From: Ustulina deusta
Lineage: Eukaryota > Ascomycota > Sordariomycetes > Xylariales > Xylariaceae
Assembly (NCBI GenBank): GCA_023159155.1
Contig: JAJNNX010000008.1
Coordinates: 744,001-808,000, forward strand
DNA: 64,000 nt
Direction of reading: 5' to 3'
Shown: piece after piece, positions 35,668 to 48,574 of the stretch
How positions within the stretch are numbered: position 1 is the first letter of the stretch
Layout of the letters: each line of letters opens with the position of its first letter
Notes under the pieces: generated by a model
What the model was told of the DNA's origin: nothing
Databases searched by the model: none
What the model saw: the letters and a program-made list of their open reading frames with translations, nothing else
Translations under genes and position numbers: made by a program

Positions 35668-36291
35668 CGTCCGTGTATAGTTTAAAAGTATAGTCTGTTT
35701 AAGGTAACATTAAACGTTTTTTGCGCGAGATCTAGCCCAAGCTCATAGTTATAAGCAGGGACCTTGCTAAAAAGATCTAGGAAGTTTTGCCTTTCTTATA
35801 GATCTATATAGTTACACTTGCGTATATAAGTCTATATAGCTAAGACTACGCAAATAGGTCTACGTAAGTAAGTCTACGCGAATAAGTCTACGTATATAGG
35901 TTTGTACCACTAGGCAATGTAGATAAGTTTGCGCAGATAGGTCTACGCAAGTATATATAACTAAATAAATCTATATAAGTTTGTACAAGTAATTACTTTG
36001 CGTATATGTAGATCTGTACAGCTAGATCCGTATTGTTAGAGTTGCTCAATTGAGGAACTTGGCGAATGGAATTTTGCGAAATTGAGTTTTGCCCCTAACT
36101 AGTGGTAATGGCCTACCCTAAGGCACTCTTACTCCGTTATGGTTAAAGGTTTCCTAGTTTACGAAATAATAAAACAGAAAACTTAGCATTATGTTTAGAG
36201 AAAATAAATAACAGAACAAAATCTGCTCCTATGCTGATAAAACAAGCGTAGGGGAAGGAAAGATCTCTCCACGGCTTCAAGACCCATCGTT
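35668..36291. repeat. Degenerate short tandem repeats at the border of the AT-rich block
   Basis: Between about 35800 and 36030 a variable 13-15 bp unit related to AGGTCTACGCAAGTA occurs many times (for example near 35863, 35878, 35893, 35940). The rest of the stretch to 36291 is moderately AT-rich with no gene. Confidence 0.65.
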
Positions 36292-36608
36292 AGTTACGAG
36301 TTGTTAGCGGGAGCTCTTGGCAGCACGGCTCAAGAATAGATCGGTAGGCCCAGGACGTTCAATATATAAAAAGGAGGGGGGTATAAACAAAGCAGAAACA
36401 GCATCGTCCGGAGCAGTATTACAAATAGGGGGTTCCGGGGGTTCAACGGTTCCGTTTTCCTTAATACGGTACTCTAGTGGAGTCGAGGCACCGATAGCAA
36501 AACGGCGCGCCGGCGGCTACAGGGAAAGAGTGGTTAGAGAAGGTAGAACCAGTGGGACCGCTGCACCGCCACAATACGCTAGCGGAACACCCCGTACCGG
36601 GTGCTTAA
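36292..36608 (-). repeat. Dispersed repeat family, copy C (reverse orientation)
   Basis: The reverse complement aligns over about 300 bp with 8771-9075, including the terminal GGGTGCTTAA end (left terminus of the family), GTAGCCGCCGGCG and the distal CGTCCTGGGCCTACCGA / CGCCCTAGGCCCACCGA block. The last bases of the repeat resume after the copia element, at 43974 (TATTGCG), showing that the element inserted a few bases from the repeat's end. A 103-codon plus-strand frame here (36317-36628) is antisense to the repeat and not considered a gene. Confidence 0.72.
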
Positions 36609-36852
36609 TGTTGGATTTAGTGTTATAGAGCGTACCGCATATATGTGTTTAGATCGCCTTGTCTATTATTGTTTCTTGTAGGTCCTATTTTTCCTCTGTA
36701 AGATATTTATCTACAAGCTCGCTAGTGAGTGTAGCTAGGCCATACTCACTAAGCCACGTTGTTAAGCTATAACGCTTATATAACTAAGTGATCCTGCTAT
36801 CTATGCCTAATTAGCTCTTTTTATAGCTACTAGCTATGGGCCAAATCTAACA
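36609..36852 (-). repeat. LTR of copia element 1 (left in window)
   Basis: 244 bp, same length as 43725-43968; differences between the pair are C/T and G/A transitions in nearly all cases. Confidence 0.92.
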
Positions 36853-39800
36853 CACCCTTTTAAAAAAAGTTATTCTAGTAACTTTTTTTATGTATGTATT
36901 ACTATAGCTATAGAAATAGTTATAAGTAAATATTAAGGCATAGATAGTATATAAGTAACTAGTATAGTATATAAATAATTATATAAGCTAGTTCTAAATA
37001 TTATATATGTTATTATATAACTATTTGAAATATAGTATAACAAGCTTAGTAAGCAAAAATATTTATAAAAAGGTGCGCTTGTAAGTATAGTATGCGCAAG
37101 TTTATTTCTAGTATTGCTAGAGTTTTTTTTTTAGTTTTTTTTTTTTTTTTAGCTTTTATAAAATTTTTATAGTAAGTTTTTAGAACTAAAATATTAAATA
37201 CTCTATTTTTTTGCAATAAGATCTATACTAATCTTTTTTTTAGTTTTAATTATAAAATTATTTTTTGCTAGTATATTATTAACTATTAAAAAAAAAAAGG
37301 TATTTTTATTATAGGTTTTAAAAAAACTTTAAATTATTTAGTAAAAAGCTTGTTAATATATATAAAAAAAACTGTTATAATACTTTTTTTGCTTTTTTTC
37401 TGTTTAAATTATAGTAGCTAGCGCTTTTAACCGGGCTAGAACTTATAAATATAATATATAATTACTTTTTAAATTAGTAATTAATAAGCTTATTGTTAGT
37501 TTAGAATTATTATTATTAAATAGTAATAATATTTTTGTATGTTTTTTGTTTTGTTTTTTATTTGTTATAGAGCTTTTAGTATATTGTATTTTTGTTATTA
37601 CTATTGCTATTACTGCTTTTTTAATACTTTTTTGCTAAGCTTTTTTTGTTACTACTACTACTTTTAGAATAGCTAATCTTTTGCTAGCCTTGCTTAGTAC
37701 TTATTGTTTGGCTTTTAGCTGGGTTATTCTAGTTATATCTGTACTACTGCTAGTTCTGCCCGGTTGAGCTTCTAGTAGCCGGAGTGCTACGCCTGCTACT
37801 ATTGTTTTTTATAGTTATAGCTATGTTTTGTTTTTATAGCAAGCTGGTTCTTGTTTATAGCTAGTATTTTTAAAATTTTTTTAAAAAATATTATATTTAT
37901 AATATATTTATAATACTTTTTAGAGTTGCTTAAATAGTAACTATATTAAAACGTTTAATAATAGGTTGTAGTGCTTATAGTATATTTTTAAACATATATA
38001 TAAGTTTTTATAAATAAGTTTTTTAGTAATTAGTAATAAATACTAATTATAAATAGTTTTGCTAATATTAAGCTTTATATTTATTACTTCTGGAACGCTT
38101 TTATAGGAAGTACTAGTAACGCTACTATCTAAGTTCTACGGACTATAGTCCGTACTATGTTATTTTTTCATTGCTTAAAAAAAAAAAAAAAAAAAAAAAA
38201 AGTTTTTTTTTTTTTTGTAAGCTTTTTGCTACTCTGTAGCAGGATTAGTGCTTTCCAGGGTGGTTAAATTTTTATATTATTAGCTCTAGGGCTTTTTGGG
38301 TATATAAAAATACTTTATAATCTTTTTATTAATATATTATAAGCTTATAACTTATATTTAAATAATATTTAAACGTTCTATTTTATAGACTTTTTTCTAA
38401 GTAGTAAGTTCTCGATTTTTTTTTAAAAGATTAATACGTTCTACTGATCTCTTTAGCTATATTTAAAAAATTTATATAATTTAAGCTGTTTTAAAAAAGT
38501 TGTCTATTTTGGTATAAGTAAAGCTTTTATAAGTCTATTAGCAATTATATTATTAGTAAATATATATTTTATTATAATAGTTCTATTTTTAACTTTTTAG
38601 TATAGCTAGTAGTTATAAATATTAATATGCTATAGTTTAATATATAATAGGGCTACTTCTTTTGTAATAAGCCTTATAGTTTGCTAATTATTATATTATA
38701 TTTATATTTGCTAATTCTATAGTATTACCCCAAGCTTATTAATAAGCTAATTAATAAATATTGCTTTTTTAGCTACCTAGGCTAAAACCAAAAGCTCTAT
38801 TTTAGTTATAGATATAGTGATTATATTTTATTTATTAGTTTGCTAGTAGATTATTTCTTTAAAAAGCTTTATAATATAGGCTTAAAAGCTTTTTTAATTA
38901 AGGGTATTATTTACAAAAAATATATCGCTAGCTATTATAAAGTTATTCCTATTTTTAAATTATAGTACGTAGTACTACATAAAAAATAAATATAATAAAA
39001 GCTTATTAGTAGCCTAGTAGTGCTTAGGGGAAAGATTATAGTTAAATTATATAAGCTTAAAAACTCCAAACGTTATATTTAGGCATATTATTACTATAGT
39101 ATATAAAATCAACTTTATTTTTTGCTAGTAGTACTTAATACTAGCAAATATAAAAATCCTTTTATATAAAAAAAGCTTTTAAGTTTTTATTAGGGTAATT
39201 ATATAAGCTATAACTATAATATTTTATAGCTTAGCGATCTTTTTAATATAAAAGGCTTATAAAAGCTAGAAAAAGCTTTTATTTTTATTTTTAATTACTT
39301 TAACGCTTAGGAACTATTATAAGTTTTTATTCTTAATAAGGTTATAGCATATTTTAAATATAACAATTGCTTTATTTATGGCTTTTTAGTTTTTTTGCTT
39401 ATATATTATAACTATATTATTAATATATATAAACAGAAATATACCTTTTAAAGAGTAGCAATAGGGTTTATAAAGTATTAGCTTAAAGCTTATCTTTTGT
39501 AATAACTTGGTAAGCTCTTTTTGCTATAGCAAAAGAGATTTTTAGAGCTTATATAAAGTTTGCAATAACTTAACTACAATATCTAGCTTCTAGTAGCTTA
39601 AAAGCATATATATATAAATCTCTTTATTTAATTTAGCGTTTATAAAAGTATTTATAGCGTTATATTGCTTAAATTCTAGGTTAAACTTAGCAGCAATAGC
39701 TATTAATATCTTAAAAGACTTTTTTGCTAATATACTAGTATAGATATCTTTTTAGTTATTGTTTAGCTATTAATCTCTTTATACTACTAGACAAGCTTTA

Positions 39801-40108
39801 TATTTTTTATAGTACTTATGTTTATTAAACTTATAAATATAAACCTATATATAATCTAAAATAATCTTTTTTTATAAAAAGCTCTTAGGTACTTCCTCCT
39901 AGGTGCTTATTTCTTTATAGCTTTATAAATAAGTAAGTTCTATTTGTTTAAAGTAATTTTTTAGTAAGTAGTTTATAAGATTTTTATACTACTTTAGTAA
40001 TTATAATAGATCTTATTAATATATTTTTTTTTTTTAGTTTAAAAAAGTTTATAATTAAATTTTTAAACAATTAGTGTTTAGCTTAAAAGCTTTTTTTTTT
40101 TATTAGTA

Positions 40109-40400
40109 GAGCTTTTAATCGGATTTATTAGCTATAATTAGTTATATAATAGCTAATAAGCTTTTCTAAAAGCTTTTCTTTTTTTATTAATAAAGCTTTC
40201 AATAGGATTTAGTAGCTATAATTAGGTATATAATAAATAATAAGCTTTTTTAAGGGCCTTTTCTTTTTTATTAGTAAAGCTTTTAATAGGATTTAATAGC
40301 TATAATTGGTTATATAATAATTAATAAGCTTTTCTAGAGGCCTTTTTTTTTTTATTAATAGAGCTTTTAATAAGATTTAATAGCTATAATTAGTTATAGT
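40109..40400. repeat. 84-bp tandem repeat inside copia element 1
   Basis: Units begin at 40109, 40193, 40277 and 40361 (last one partial): period exactly 84 bp, i.e. 28 codons. It lies upstream of the reverse transcriptase relic in the minus-strand reading direction. The units differ mostly by transitions. Confidence 0.85.
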
Positions 40401-43400
40401 GGATTTTTAAGAAGTTCTTTAATAACTTAGCTTTTTTATTTTTGGTTACTAATTTGCTATTAATAATTGTTGCTCTTTATAATCTAGCTGTATTAAAGCT
40501 AGTTGCCTAATAAACTATAGTTAGAACACTAGAGATTAACTTAATAAAAGTTTAGTATTAATTGTTAGATAGCTTTTTATTTAAGCTTAAATTTAATAAT
40601 TTAGCTTGTAGTATTGCTAAACATAATAAGGCAGCTTTTAGACTCTGTAGTAATATTAGTAATCTAAAGGCGAACTATAAATCGGTATAAAAATAAGAGT
40701 TCTAATAAAAAGCTTTTGCTTTTTTTTTTATAGACTTGTCTTTGTTAGAATTCTTTTTAGATTTGGATTTATTAGTATTTTTAGTATTACTTTCTAAAAG
40801 TTAGCTAGCAAGCTTGTTATTTTTTTATTTGTTAGCTATGTTTTTTTTAAGGTCAAAAGCATTTTAATAACTAATACTATTTATTAACGCTTTATATGTT
40901 TTTAGAGTTATTCTAAGGAGATTGTCTTTAAATTTATTTTTATTATTACTAAAAAACTTGTTTTTATTAAAAACTATATTTTTTATTATTATAATTTTAT
41001 TTTTTTAAAAAAGTCAAATATAGTAAGTATTAGTAGACTGGTAGCTTATTAAATAGCTTATTTAAGCATTAGGGTTAAGCTTTTTATGCTTTTATTTTTT
41101 AAGCTTAGCTTTAGTAGTTATAACAAATGCCATATACTTAAACACTTTTAAGTAAAATATATAAAATATTTGATTATAGCTAACAAGCCCTTATAAATAA
41201 TCAAAATATAAATAGAATTTTTTGTATAAAGTTTGCTAGTAATTAATTTGTTTAGGTGTCCGGTTATATAAATATACTGCTATTTGAACTATTTTAAGCT
41301 AAAAAAAAGCAAAGAGCTTATAATTGTTATGTATTAAGCTTGCCTAATATTTAATAGTACCTTTTACTTTTTTGGCTGCTTTATTAAGATCTTAAGTATA
41401 CAGTGGTAAAATCTTAAAATCTATTCTATAAGCTTGTTTTATAGCTATTGCTAAACATATAATTTTTTAATTATTATTAGTAATTTTATTATTATATTTT
41501 ATAACTTTTATTTTATTATTATAGTATATTTAGATATATTAAATATAATATTTAAAAGTTTTTTAAATAATACTAACATGCTTATTATTAATATAATAGT
41601 TCTAGGTATAACTTAAGTATTAATTAGTAATTAGTATAACACGCTATAAATACCTATTTTTATTAAAAGTATTAAATTTATAAAAATTAATAGCTAATTA
41701 GGCACTAGCTTTTATAATTTTTAAGCAAACATTTTATATTATTCTGTAGCAAGCTTTAGATTTACTACATGCTATACAATTTATAGTTTGGATTTTATTA
41801 TTAAAATATAGAGTGATCGCTGCTTTTTTTATATAGTTAAACAACTATTTTAAAAGTTTAGTACTTATATATCCTAAATATTAATATTACTTATAAAAGT
41901 TAGCTTAAGATCTAGAATACTTTATATAGGAGTTTAGCAAGTTTTTTTATATATAGAACGCTTGCTTAGTTAGGCGTTCTAGAAAATATTCTATAATATA
42001 TTAGTTATATATTCGGGTTAAAAAACATAAAAGCTTTTCTTATTAATATTTTAAAAGATTAAACTTAAGTTTATTATTTTAATATATACTTGTTTAGTTT
42101 AGGACTTGCAAAAAAACTAGGTTAGTAGCTATATTTAAGCAAAAGGTAATATTATATAGCTAATATATAATTATATCTTTTAAGTCCCAAGCCCTAATAT
42201 TAATTTTGCTATAGCTATATATATAAATTATACTATCTTTTACTAATATTATATTATTTAGGTTAGTATTTCTTAAATATATAAAGCAATATGTTTAATT
42301 AAATATATAAATAGTTAATCTAGAATCTATTATAGCTAAATTATATAATTTATATATTTTAGCAAACCTTTAGTTAGTAGTAAATAAGTTTGCTACTTTT
42401 GCTATAGGGAGCCTTAGGAATTAATTACCTTAAAAGTTATCCTTTAAAACTTTGAATTTTACTTTTTTTTTTTTTGTTACTTTTACGCTTTTTTTACTGC
42501 CTGTTTAACGCTTTTTTTATTTGCTATATATATTTTAGCTACTTTATTAATGCTTTAATTAAATTTTTAGCTTTTTAGTTAAAGCTTTATAAATATAAGC
42601 TAGCAGTTCGATATATAGTAATAACTATAGCATATAATATAGTCCTTTATGTTTAGGTTTTTTTTTTTAGTTTTAGTCCTTATATTAACGTAAGAACGCT
42701 TAATAAAAATACTTTTAAAGCTCCTTTCCTAATTGTTTTAATAGCTTTTGCAACTATTATTAGTTTAGCATTATTAATAACTTTTATAATTTTAACAATT
42801 TTGTTTAAGGTAATCTTTCTTTTGATTATTTATAAGATTATTTAAATTGTTTTAGTTGTTAGAAAATTTAAAAGTATTAAAAGCATTTCTTTTAATAATC
42901 TTCCTAAAAGTATAAGTTATGCTTAGAATTATAGCCTTTTAGTATAATTTAGTAGTAATAGTCTAGTATTATAAAGTATTGTTTATAATAGTATTACAAT
43001 AAATATTTTAGAAAAAAATAACCTAGGCTAGATAAGTATTTTGTAAAGCTTTTTTTAGGTCAGTAATAAACTTAAACAAATCTATTATTCTAGCGCTTTT
43101 TAAATAAGCTTTAAAAACTTTGTTAAGCTATTTGTTTGCTTATTTAGTTAGGTTTTTAATAGGTTTTCTAGCTATAGAATTAATAAAAGCTTTATATTCT
43201 AACTTATATTTAAACTTTAGAGCATATTAGGCTTTATTTCTAAGCTTTCTAAAGTTATTGTACTACTTATCGATTGTTTAGTTAGCTTTTATTTATATTA
43301 AGCGGTAGTTCGAATGAATTATTTTATATATTTATTCGGCAAGCTTAGTAAGCTTGGTTTAGTAGTTAGTATAATACTTAAAGGTAGTTTTGTAGTGCTA

Positions 43401-43724
43401 TTTAGTATTTTAGTATAACGTTTTTCTAGTAACTGTTAGTTTTGCATATATTGTAGTATTAAAATTAGCAGTTTTAGTAAAAAGGAAATCGCTAATTAGT
43501 AGTATGCTTGGTAGCTAAGGCTATAGAGCTCGCTCTTTTTTTAGAACTATATATTTTTAGAAGTTACGGTTGCAAGTGCTAGTAATAAAGTCTTTTTTCT
43601 ATAGCAGGAAGTTTTCTAAAAAATTAAATATAATAATATGTTGTTTAAACATAGTAGCGATTTTTATATATTTTCGGCTAAAGATTGCTTATAGTAAAGT
43701 ATAAAGATTAATAAAACTTTTAAT

Positions 43725-43968
43725 TGTTGGATTTAGTATTATAGAGCATACTGTATATATATATTTAGATCGCTTTGTTTATTATTGTTTTTTATAGGTT
43801 TTATTTTTTTTTTGTGAGGTATTTATTTATAAGCTTGCTAGTGAGTGTGGCTAGGCTACACTTACTAAGCCACGTTGTTAAGCTATAACGCTTATGTAAC
43901 TAAGTGATTTTGCTATTTATGCCTAATTAGCTCTTTTTATAGCTACTAGCTATGGGCCAAATCTAACA
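43725..43968 (-). repeat. LTR of copia element 1 (right in window)
   Basis: Partner of 36609-36852. Followed by the CTTAA target duplication. Confidence 0.92.
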
Positions 43969-44065
43969 CTTAATATTGCGAATGGAGTAATGCTTAAAAA
44001 AATGCGATTCCCTTTGGTATTTTGATTGTTCTGTTAGTATAATATTTGTTGTGAATAATATATTG

Positions 44066-44316
44066 TGCCTCGATACGGTCCCTCTACAGAACTAGTCACT
44101 TGGTATCACTAGGTCTGATCTAAAGGTCTGTATTGAGTATGGTTGTAGAAGGAAACTAACTAGGGTATCTAACGGAGGTGCGAGGTATTTATGCCCTTAA
44201 TTAGGTAGGTTGGTACCTGGTGCTTAAGGGCTACGCACAGTGCCCTTTTATGCACGTACTATTGTACTAACTCAATAGATTAACTTTAATAGAAGCTAAT
44301 AGTAATAAGATCTATA
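44066..44316 (-). repeat. Left LTR of gypsy element 2
   Basis: 251 bp; matches 51388-51575 joined to 57525-57592 (minus the CATGC duplication). Confidence 0.88.
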
Positions 44317-46278
44317 ATTATTTTTTTTGTTAGATAATTATTCTAGTTATTTTATAACTTATTGCTTAATATAGCTATAAATAAAGTTATTACAAACTTT
44401 TTTATTATAATATATTTTTTAATTACTAACAGTTTTTTTTTAATATAGTTTTGCTAGTATATTATAGACTTTTTATTAAGTAGCTGTCCTTACTATAGGC
44501 TAAGTATAGATTACTTTTGTTATATTTATTAGTAAGCTAAATATTACTAAGACTTTAAAGTTAGTATATATTGCTATAATAATAACTAGTAATAACTTAA
44601 GGTCTATTATAGTATAGTTTTAATTTATTTACGCATTACTAAACTTATAACACTTAATCTTTTATAATATAAGTTTAGATAAGTCCTTTTTTTTTTTTTG
44701 TAAATATGCCTATATCTAGTTTTTTAAAGCCTTTAAACTATTAAAATAATTTTTTATAATTAATACTTTATAACATATTACTAACTCTTTTTAATATTTA
44801 GGATTTTTTTTTTTAGTTAAGTTTTAAATATAATTAGTTATATTAGTTATTAATTACTATTATAGCAGCTAAGTTCTAAATATTAAAAAATAGCTACTAT
44901 ATTTAAATAGTTTAGGTATATAGTTATAAATATGTACTATTAACCTTAATAAAATCTAAAAATTAGGATATTTTTGAACTAAGGCTTTTTATAATATAGT
45001 ATGCTTAATATTACTATTAGCTTTTTTAATTTTATTGTTTATTTATAGCTGCTCTAATATAATTAGTTTTATAATTAATTTGTTAAACTTATGCTAAGCA
45101 ATAGCTTTATTACTTATAAACGTATTAGTATTATTATTAATTTATTTTTTTAAGTAGCTAAAAGTTTTTTTAATATAAGTTAATAAAAGTTAAGTTGCCT
45201 TAAATAAAACATTAAGCACTAGTTTTGCTTTTACTTATCTAGTAATATATTTAATACAAATTAATATTTTAAAGTTAGCTATAAAAATATAATCTATAGT
45301 TTAACAAATTAATAAAATAAAAAATATAATAAGTTATAAATTAGGCAATTTGTTACTAAATGTTTTTATTATTTAATATTACAGATATTTAGTAATAATT
45401 TGTTAGCTAATCAAAATTATTTTAAAATGTTAAAAATGCTTGTTTGTTTTTTTTAATATTATTTTAATAGTAGTATAGCTATAGTTAATATATTTTTTTT
45501 TTACTTAAAGTAATAAATTTTTTATTTTTAATATTTCGAAAAGATTTTTAGTATATAAAGCAGTTCTAGCTATATATAACAAATTACCTAGAGCCTTTAA
45601 ATATATTGCTACTTTATATAGTTTGCTTTATTAAGTAAAAAAGTACTATTTAACCTATTTTAGTAATATATTAGGTAGCAAATTAATATTAAAACATAAA
45701 AATTCTAATATTGCCTAAAGATTTATATAGTTTAGCTATTATAGCTATAATATAAGTAAAACTTTATTATTAATTATAGCTAAACTAGTTATATAATTTT
45801 TTTAATATTTAAACTATTTAAAGCTTAAATAGATTTTTTCTAGTAGTTTTAATAGCTAATTAGCTAAAATGTTTGATTTATTTATATAATATATAATATA
45901 TATAGTATAATATTTAATAATATTAAAAAAACATATAATATATGCTAGTTGTTCTATTTTAATATAAAAAGTTAATAATAACTTATAATCTATACAAATA
46001 GTTATTTTTTTATTTTTAACCTAGTGCTTTTAGTACTAAAAAGCTAATATAATAGCTAATAATTTATGCTTTTAAATAGAATATTGCAACTAAGTTACTT
46101 ATAGCTTTTTTGAAAAATAAGCTATAGGGTAAAATGCCAACTTATTACTATATATATACAGCTATATTAGATATGCTTTTATATAAAATTAATTAAAGTC
46201 TATATTTATAATAAAAGGTAAGCGCTAATTAAATAGCTATATAATTAGTATTGTAGTAATAAAGTTATAAATATATAT

Positions 46279-46593
46279 TTATACTTTTTTTGTTACATAA
46301 TCTAGCTTAATAAGTATGTTTTTAGGCGCCCTAGCAGAAACTTTAATAAGTAGTCCTGCAATAAGTAAATAATTACTAATTAAATATCTGAAATATTTTA
46401 TTACATTAGTAAAAGCACATATTTTAATTATTGTTGCTAGTTCTAAACAATTTTTTATAGTAATAATTTTTGCTAGATCGGCTTTAATACTTTTATAAAA
46501 AATATTAAAGTTTAAAAAAATACTTCTAAATATAAACAATAATAACTTTAATATATTAATAATTATATTATATTTTATAAAATATATAAACAA
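46279..46593 (-). pseudogene. Gypsy pol fragment (end of reverse transcriptase / start of RNase H)
   Basis: A 104-codon open stretch survives in the minus-strand pol of element 2. The segment A-D-L-A-K-I-I-T-I-K followed about 20 residues later by V-I-K-Y-F-R-Y-L-I-S-N-Y matches the G-V-I-G-Y-F-R region downstream of gypsy reverse transcriptases. It is a chance survivor in a decayed gene, not an expressed ORF. Confidence 0.75.
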
Positions 46594-46714
46594 TAATCTA
46601 TATTGCTTAAATAATTTTTTATAAGTTTTAGCTTATATAATAATATTATTTAATAAGCTAGCTAACTAATTTTTAAAAAGCTTAATAATTTTTTAAATTA
46701 GAGCTTAAAAAATA

Positions 46715-48574
46715 ACGTAGGACACAAGCTAATTGCTAACACAAGTCAATTGCCAACTTTTTTGCACCTTTATATATATAAGTCAAATAATTTAACTATA
46801 ATACAAAAAATTAATTAGATCTAATCAGAAATATTGTTGCTAGATGTTTTTATAGCATTTTAATAAGTACGCAAGTTATACCTAAGCTTGCTGCATGTTC
46901 TATATTGTTATACGTATAATATACCTTTTTTTATATAACAACTACTTTACTATATTTTTTTTGTTATTTGTTCTTTAATAACCTGTTTAGTTTTAAAATC
47001 TTGTTTTTTTTGTATAGTAAATGACTTTTTATTCTATATATGTTTTTTTTTTGTATAGCAGCGTTAGTTAAGCATTTTATTTACTATATAAAGTTTAGCA
47101 ACTTTTTTTTTTAATAATATAACTTTATATATAAGCAATATTATATTTTTTATAATATAATTAATAATATTTAAAATAATACTTAGCAAGCTATTTTAAT
47201 ATTATATAACTTTATTTTTAATATATTTAGTTTATAATTATATATTGGTTATATTATATGGAGTTTTTAATTATTAAAAAATTAAAAGTCTATTAGATAA
47301 TTTAAAAAGTATTTCGGTTAGTAATTAGATTTTAAGCTAAAAAAATATATATTTTAGATTATATAGTACTAATCTAGTACTTTTAAAACTTTTTTAAATA
47401 TTAGATTTTATTATAAAAGCTTTATATATTTTATAAAATATAATAAGAAAATCTTTTTTAGTAATATAAGTAATATATATTTGTATTAAATTATTAATTT
47501 TTTATATATATAAATGTTTTAATAAGCTAAAATAACTAATATTAAAAAATTAAAATTAGTATAATAAATAAGCAGGTATATAAAAAGTAATAATATTGTA
47601 ATTTTTATAATATAGTTTAAAATTAGTTAAATAGTAGCTTTTATAACTATTAAAAATTAATAAGCAATAAATATTTTTTATATAACTAGCTATATATAAA
47701 TTAAAATAGTTAATCTAATTTAAACTTTGTTTATTTATTGTTTAGCTATTTTTTATAACTATAATTCTTTAGTTATATAGTAATTAGCTATTAGTATACT
47801 AGAACAAAAAGTAGGTTTTATTTGCTAAAATAATATATAGCAGAACTATATAGCTATACGAACTAATACTTTAAATAATAATTAATTATTTATAATTGCT
47901 TAGCTAAATAGTTTTTGGTTGTTTATACTAGTTAAATATTATTATAACTATTTTAGATAAGATTTGGCTTATTATAAAGCTTGTTTTATTAAAGTTATAA
48001 ATATTTTTTTTTAAAATATTATATTTAGTTATTATATTTTATATAAACTTAAACTATTTATTATATATAATAGGATTTTTATAAAAAATTTGCTAATAAT
48101 TAATTTTTTAATTAAAATATATTTTAAGTATAAAATATTGTTATATAAAATTTAAAGTTTAGTTAATATTAACCTTAGGCGTATTATGTTTATATAGTAG
48201 TTAATTGGCTATATTTTTAATATTATTTATTTAAAGCAAAAAAAATTATAAAACTAAGTTTATAATATATTATATAATAGTATTTTTTTTAAGTTTAGTT
48301 AATTTTTAATGTTATATAATAAATATTTATTAGGTTTGTTTGCTGGTGCGCTAATTGCGAAAGGTTATATAAGAAATATTGTAAATTTGTGCTATATAAT
48401 TAATAGTTAATTTTTTGTTGCAATTGAGAGCTTCTAATACAAGCTGCAAGTTTGCTTTGTTTTAAGAAAGTGCTATTATTGTTAGTTATAAAAATAGTAA
48501 TTAAAAAGAGAGCGTACGAAAGTGCGAAAAAGTTGGCAATTGACTTGTGTTAGCAATTAGTTTGTGTCCTACGT
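46715..48574 (-). mobile_element. pogo/Fot-type DNA transposon nested in the gypsy pol region (element 4)
   Basis: The 1860-bp element has terminal inverted repeats of about 57 bp beginning ACGTAGGACACAA with only a few transition mismatches, and TA on both sides (46713-46714, 48575-48576). On the minus strand, starting about 160 bp inside the right end, a pogo N-terminus can be followed through many stops: Y-N-I-S-Y-I-T-F-R-N, K-L-T-K-L-K-K-N-T-I-I, I-K-N-I-A-N-stop-L-L, N-T-P-K-V-N-I-N and Y-K-N-P-I-I. This corresponds to the HTH_psq plus HTH_CENPB DNA-binding domains of Fot1-like transposases. Its TIRs differ from those of the element at 13967-15891. Confidence 0.88.

Larger units (their letters stand above)
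36609..43968 (-). mobile_element. Ty1/copia LTR retrotransposon, RIP-decayed (element 1)
   Basis: Two 244-bp direct LTRs (36609-36852 and 43725-43968) start TGTTGGATTT and end AAATCTAACA; the 5-bp target duplication CTTAA is exact (36604-36608 and 43969-43973). The internal 6.87 kb is very AT-rich and full of stops. On the minus strand at about 39395-39560 the copia reverse transcriptase can be followed: T-L-Y-K-L-stop-K-S-L-L-L-stop-Q-K-E-L-T-K-L-L-Q, then F-I-Y-I-N-N-I-V-I-I. Here the catalytic YVDD is Y-I-N-N (39416-39427) and the Trp/Gln codons are stops. A purine-rich AAAAGGGTG next to the left LTR fits a minus-strand polypurine tract. At 7.36 kb it is long for copia. Confidence 0.92.

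Noticed and set aside
36317..36628. 103-codon plus-strand frame as a gene
   Set aside because: It is antisense to dispersed repeat copy C and runs into the copia LTR.
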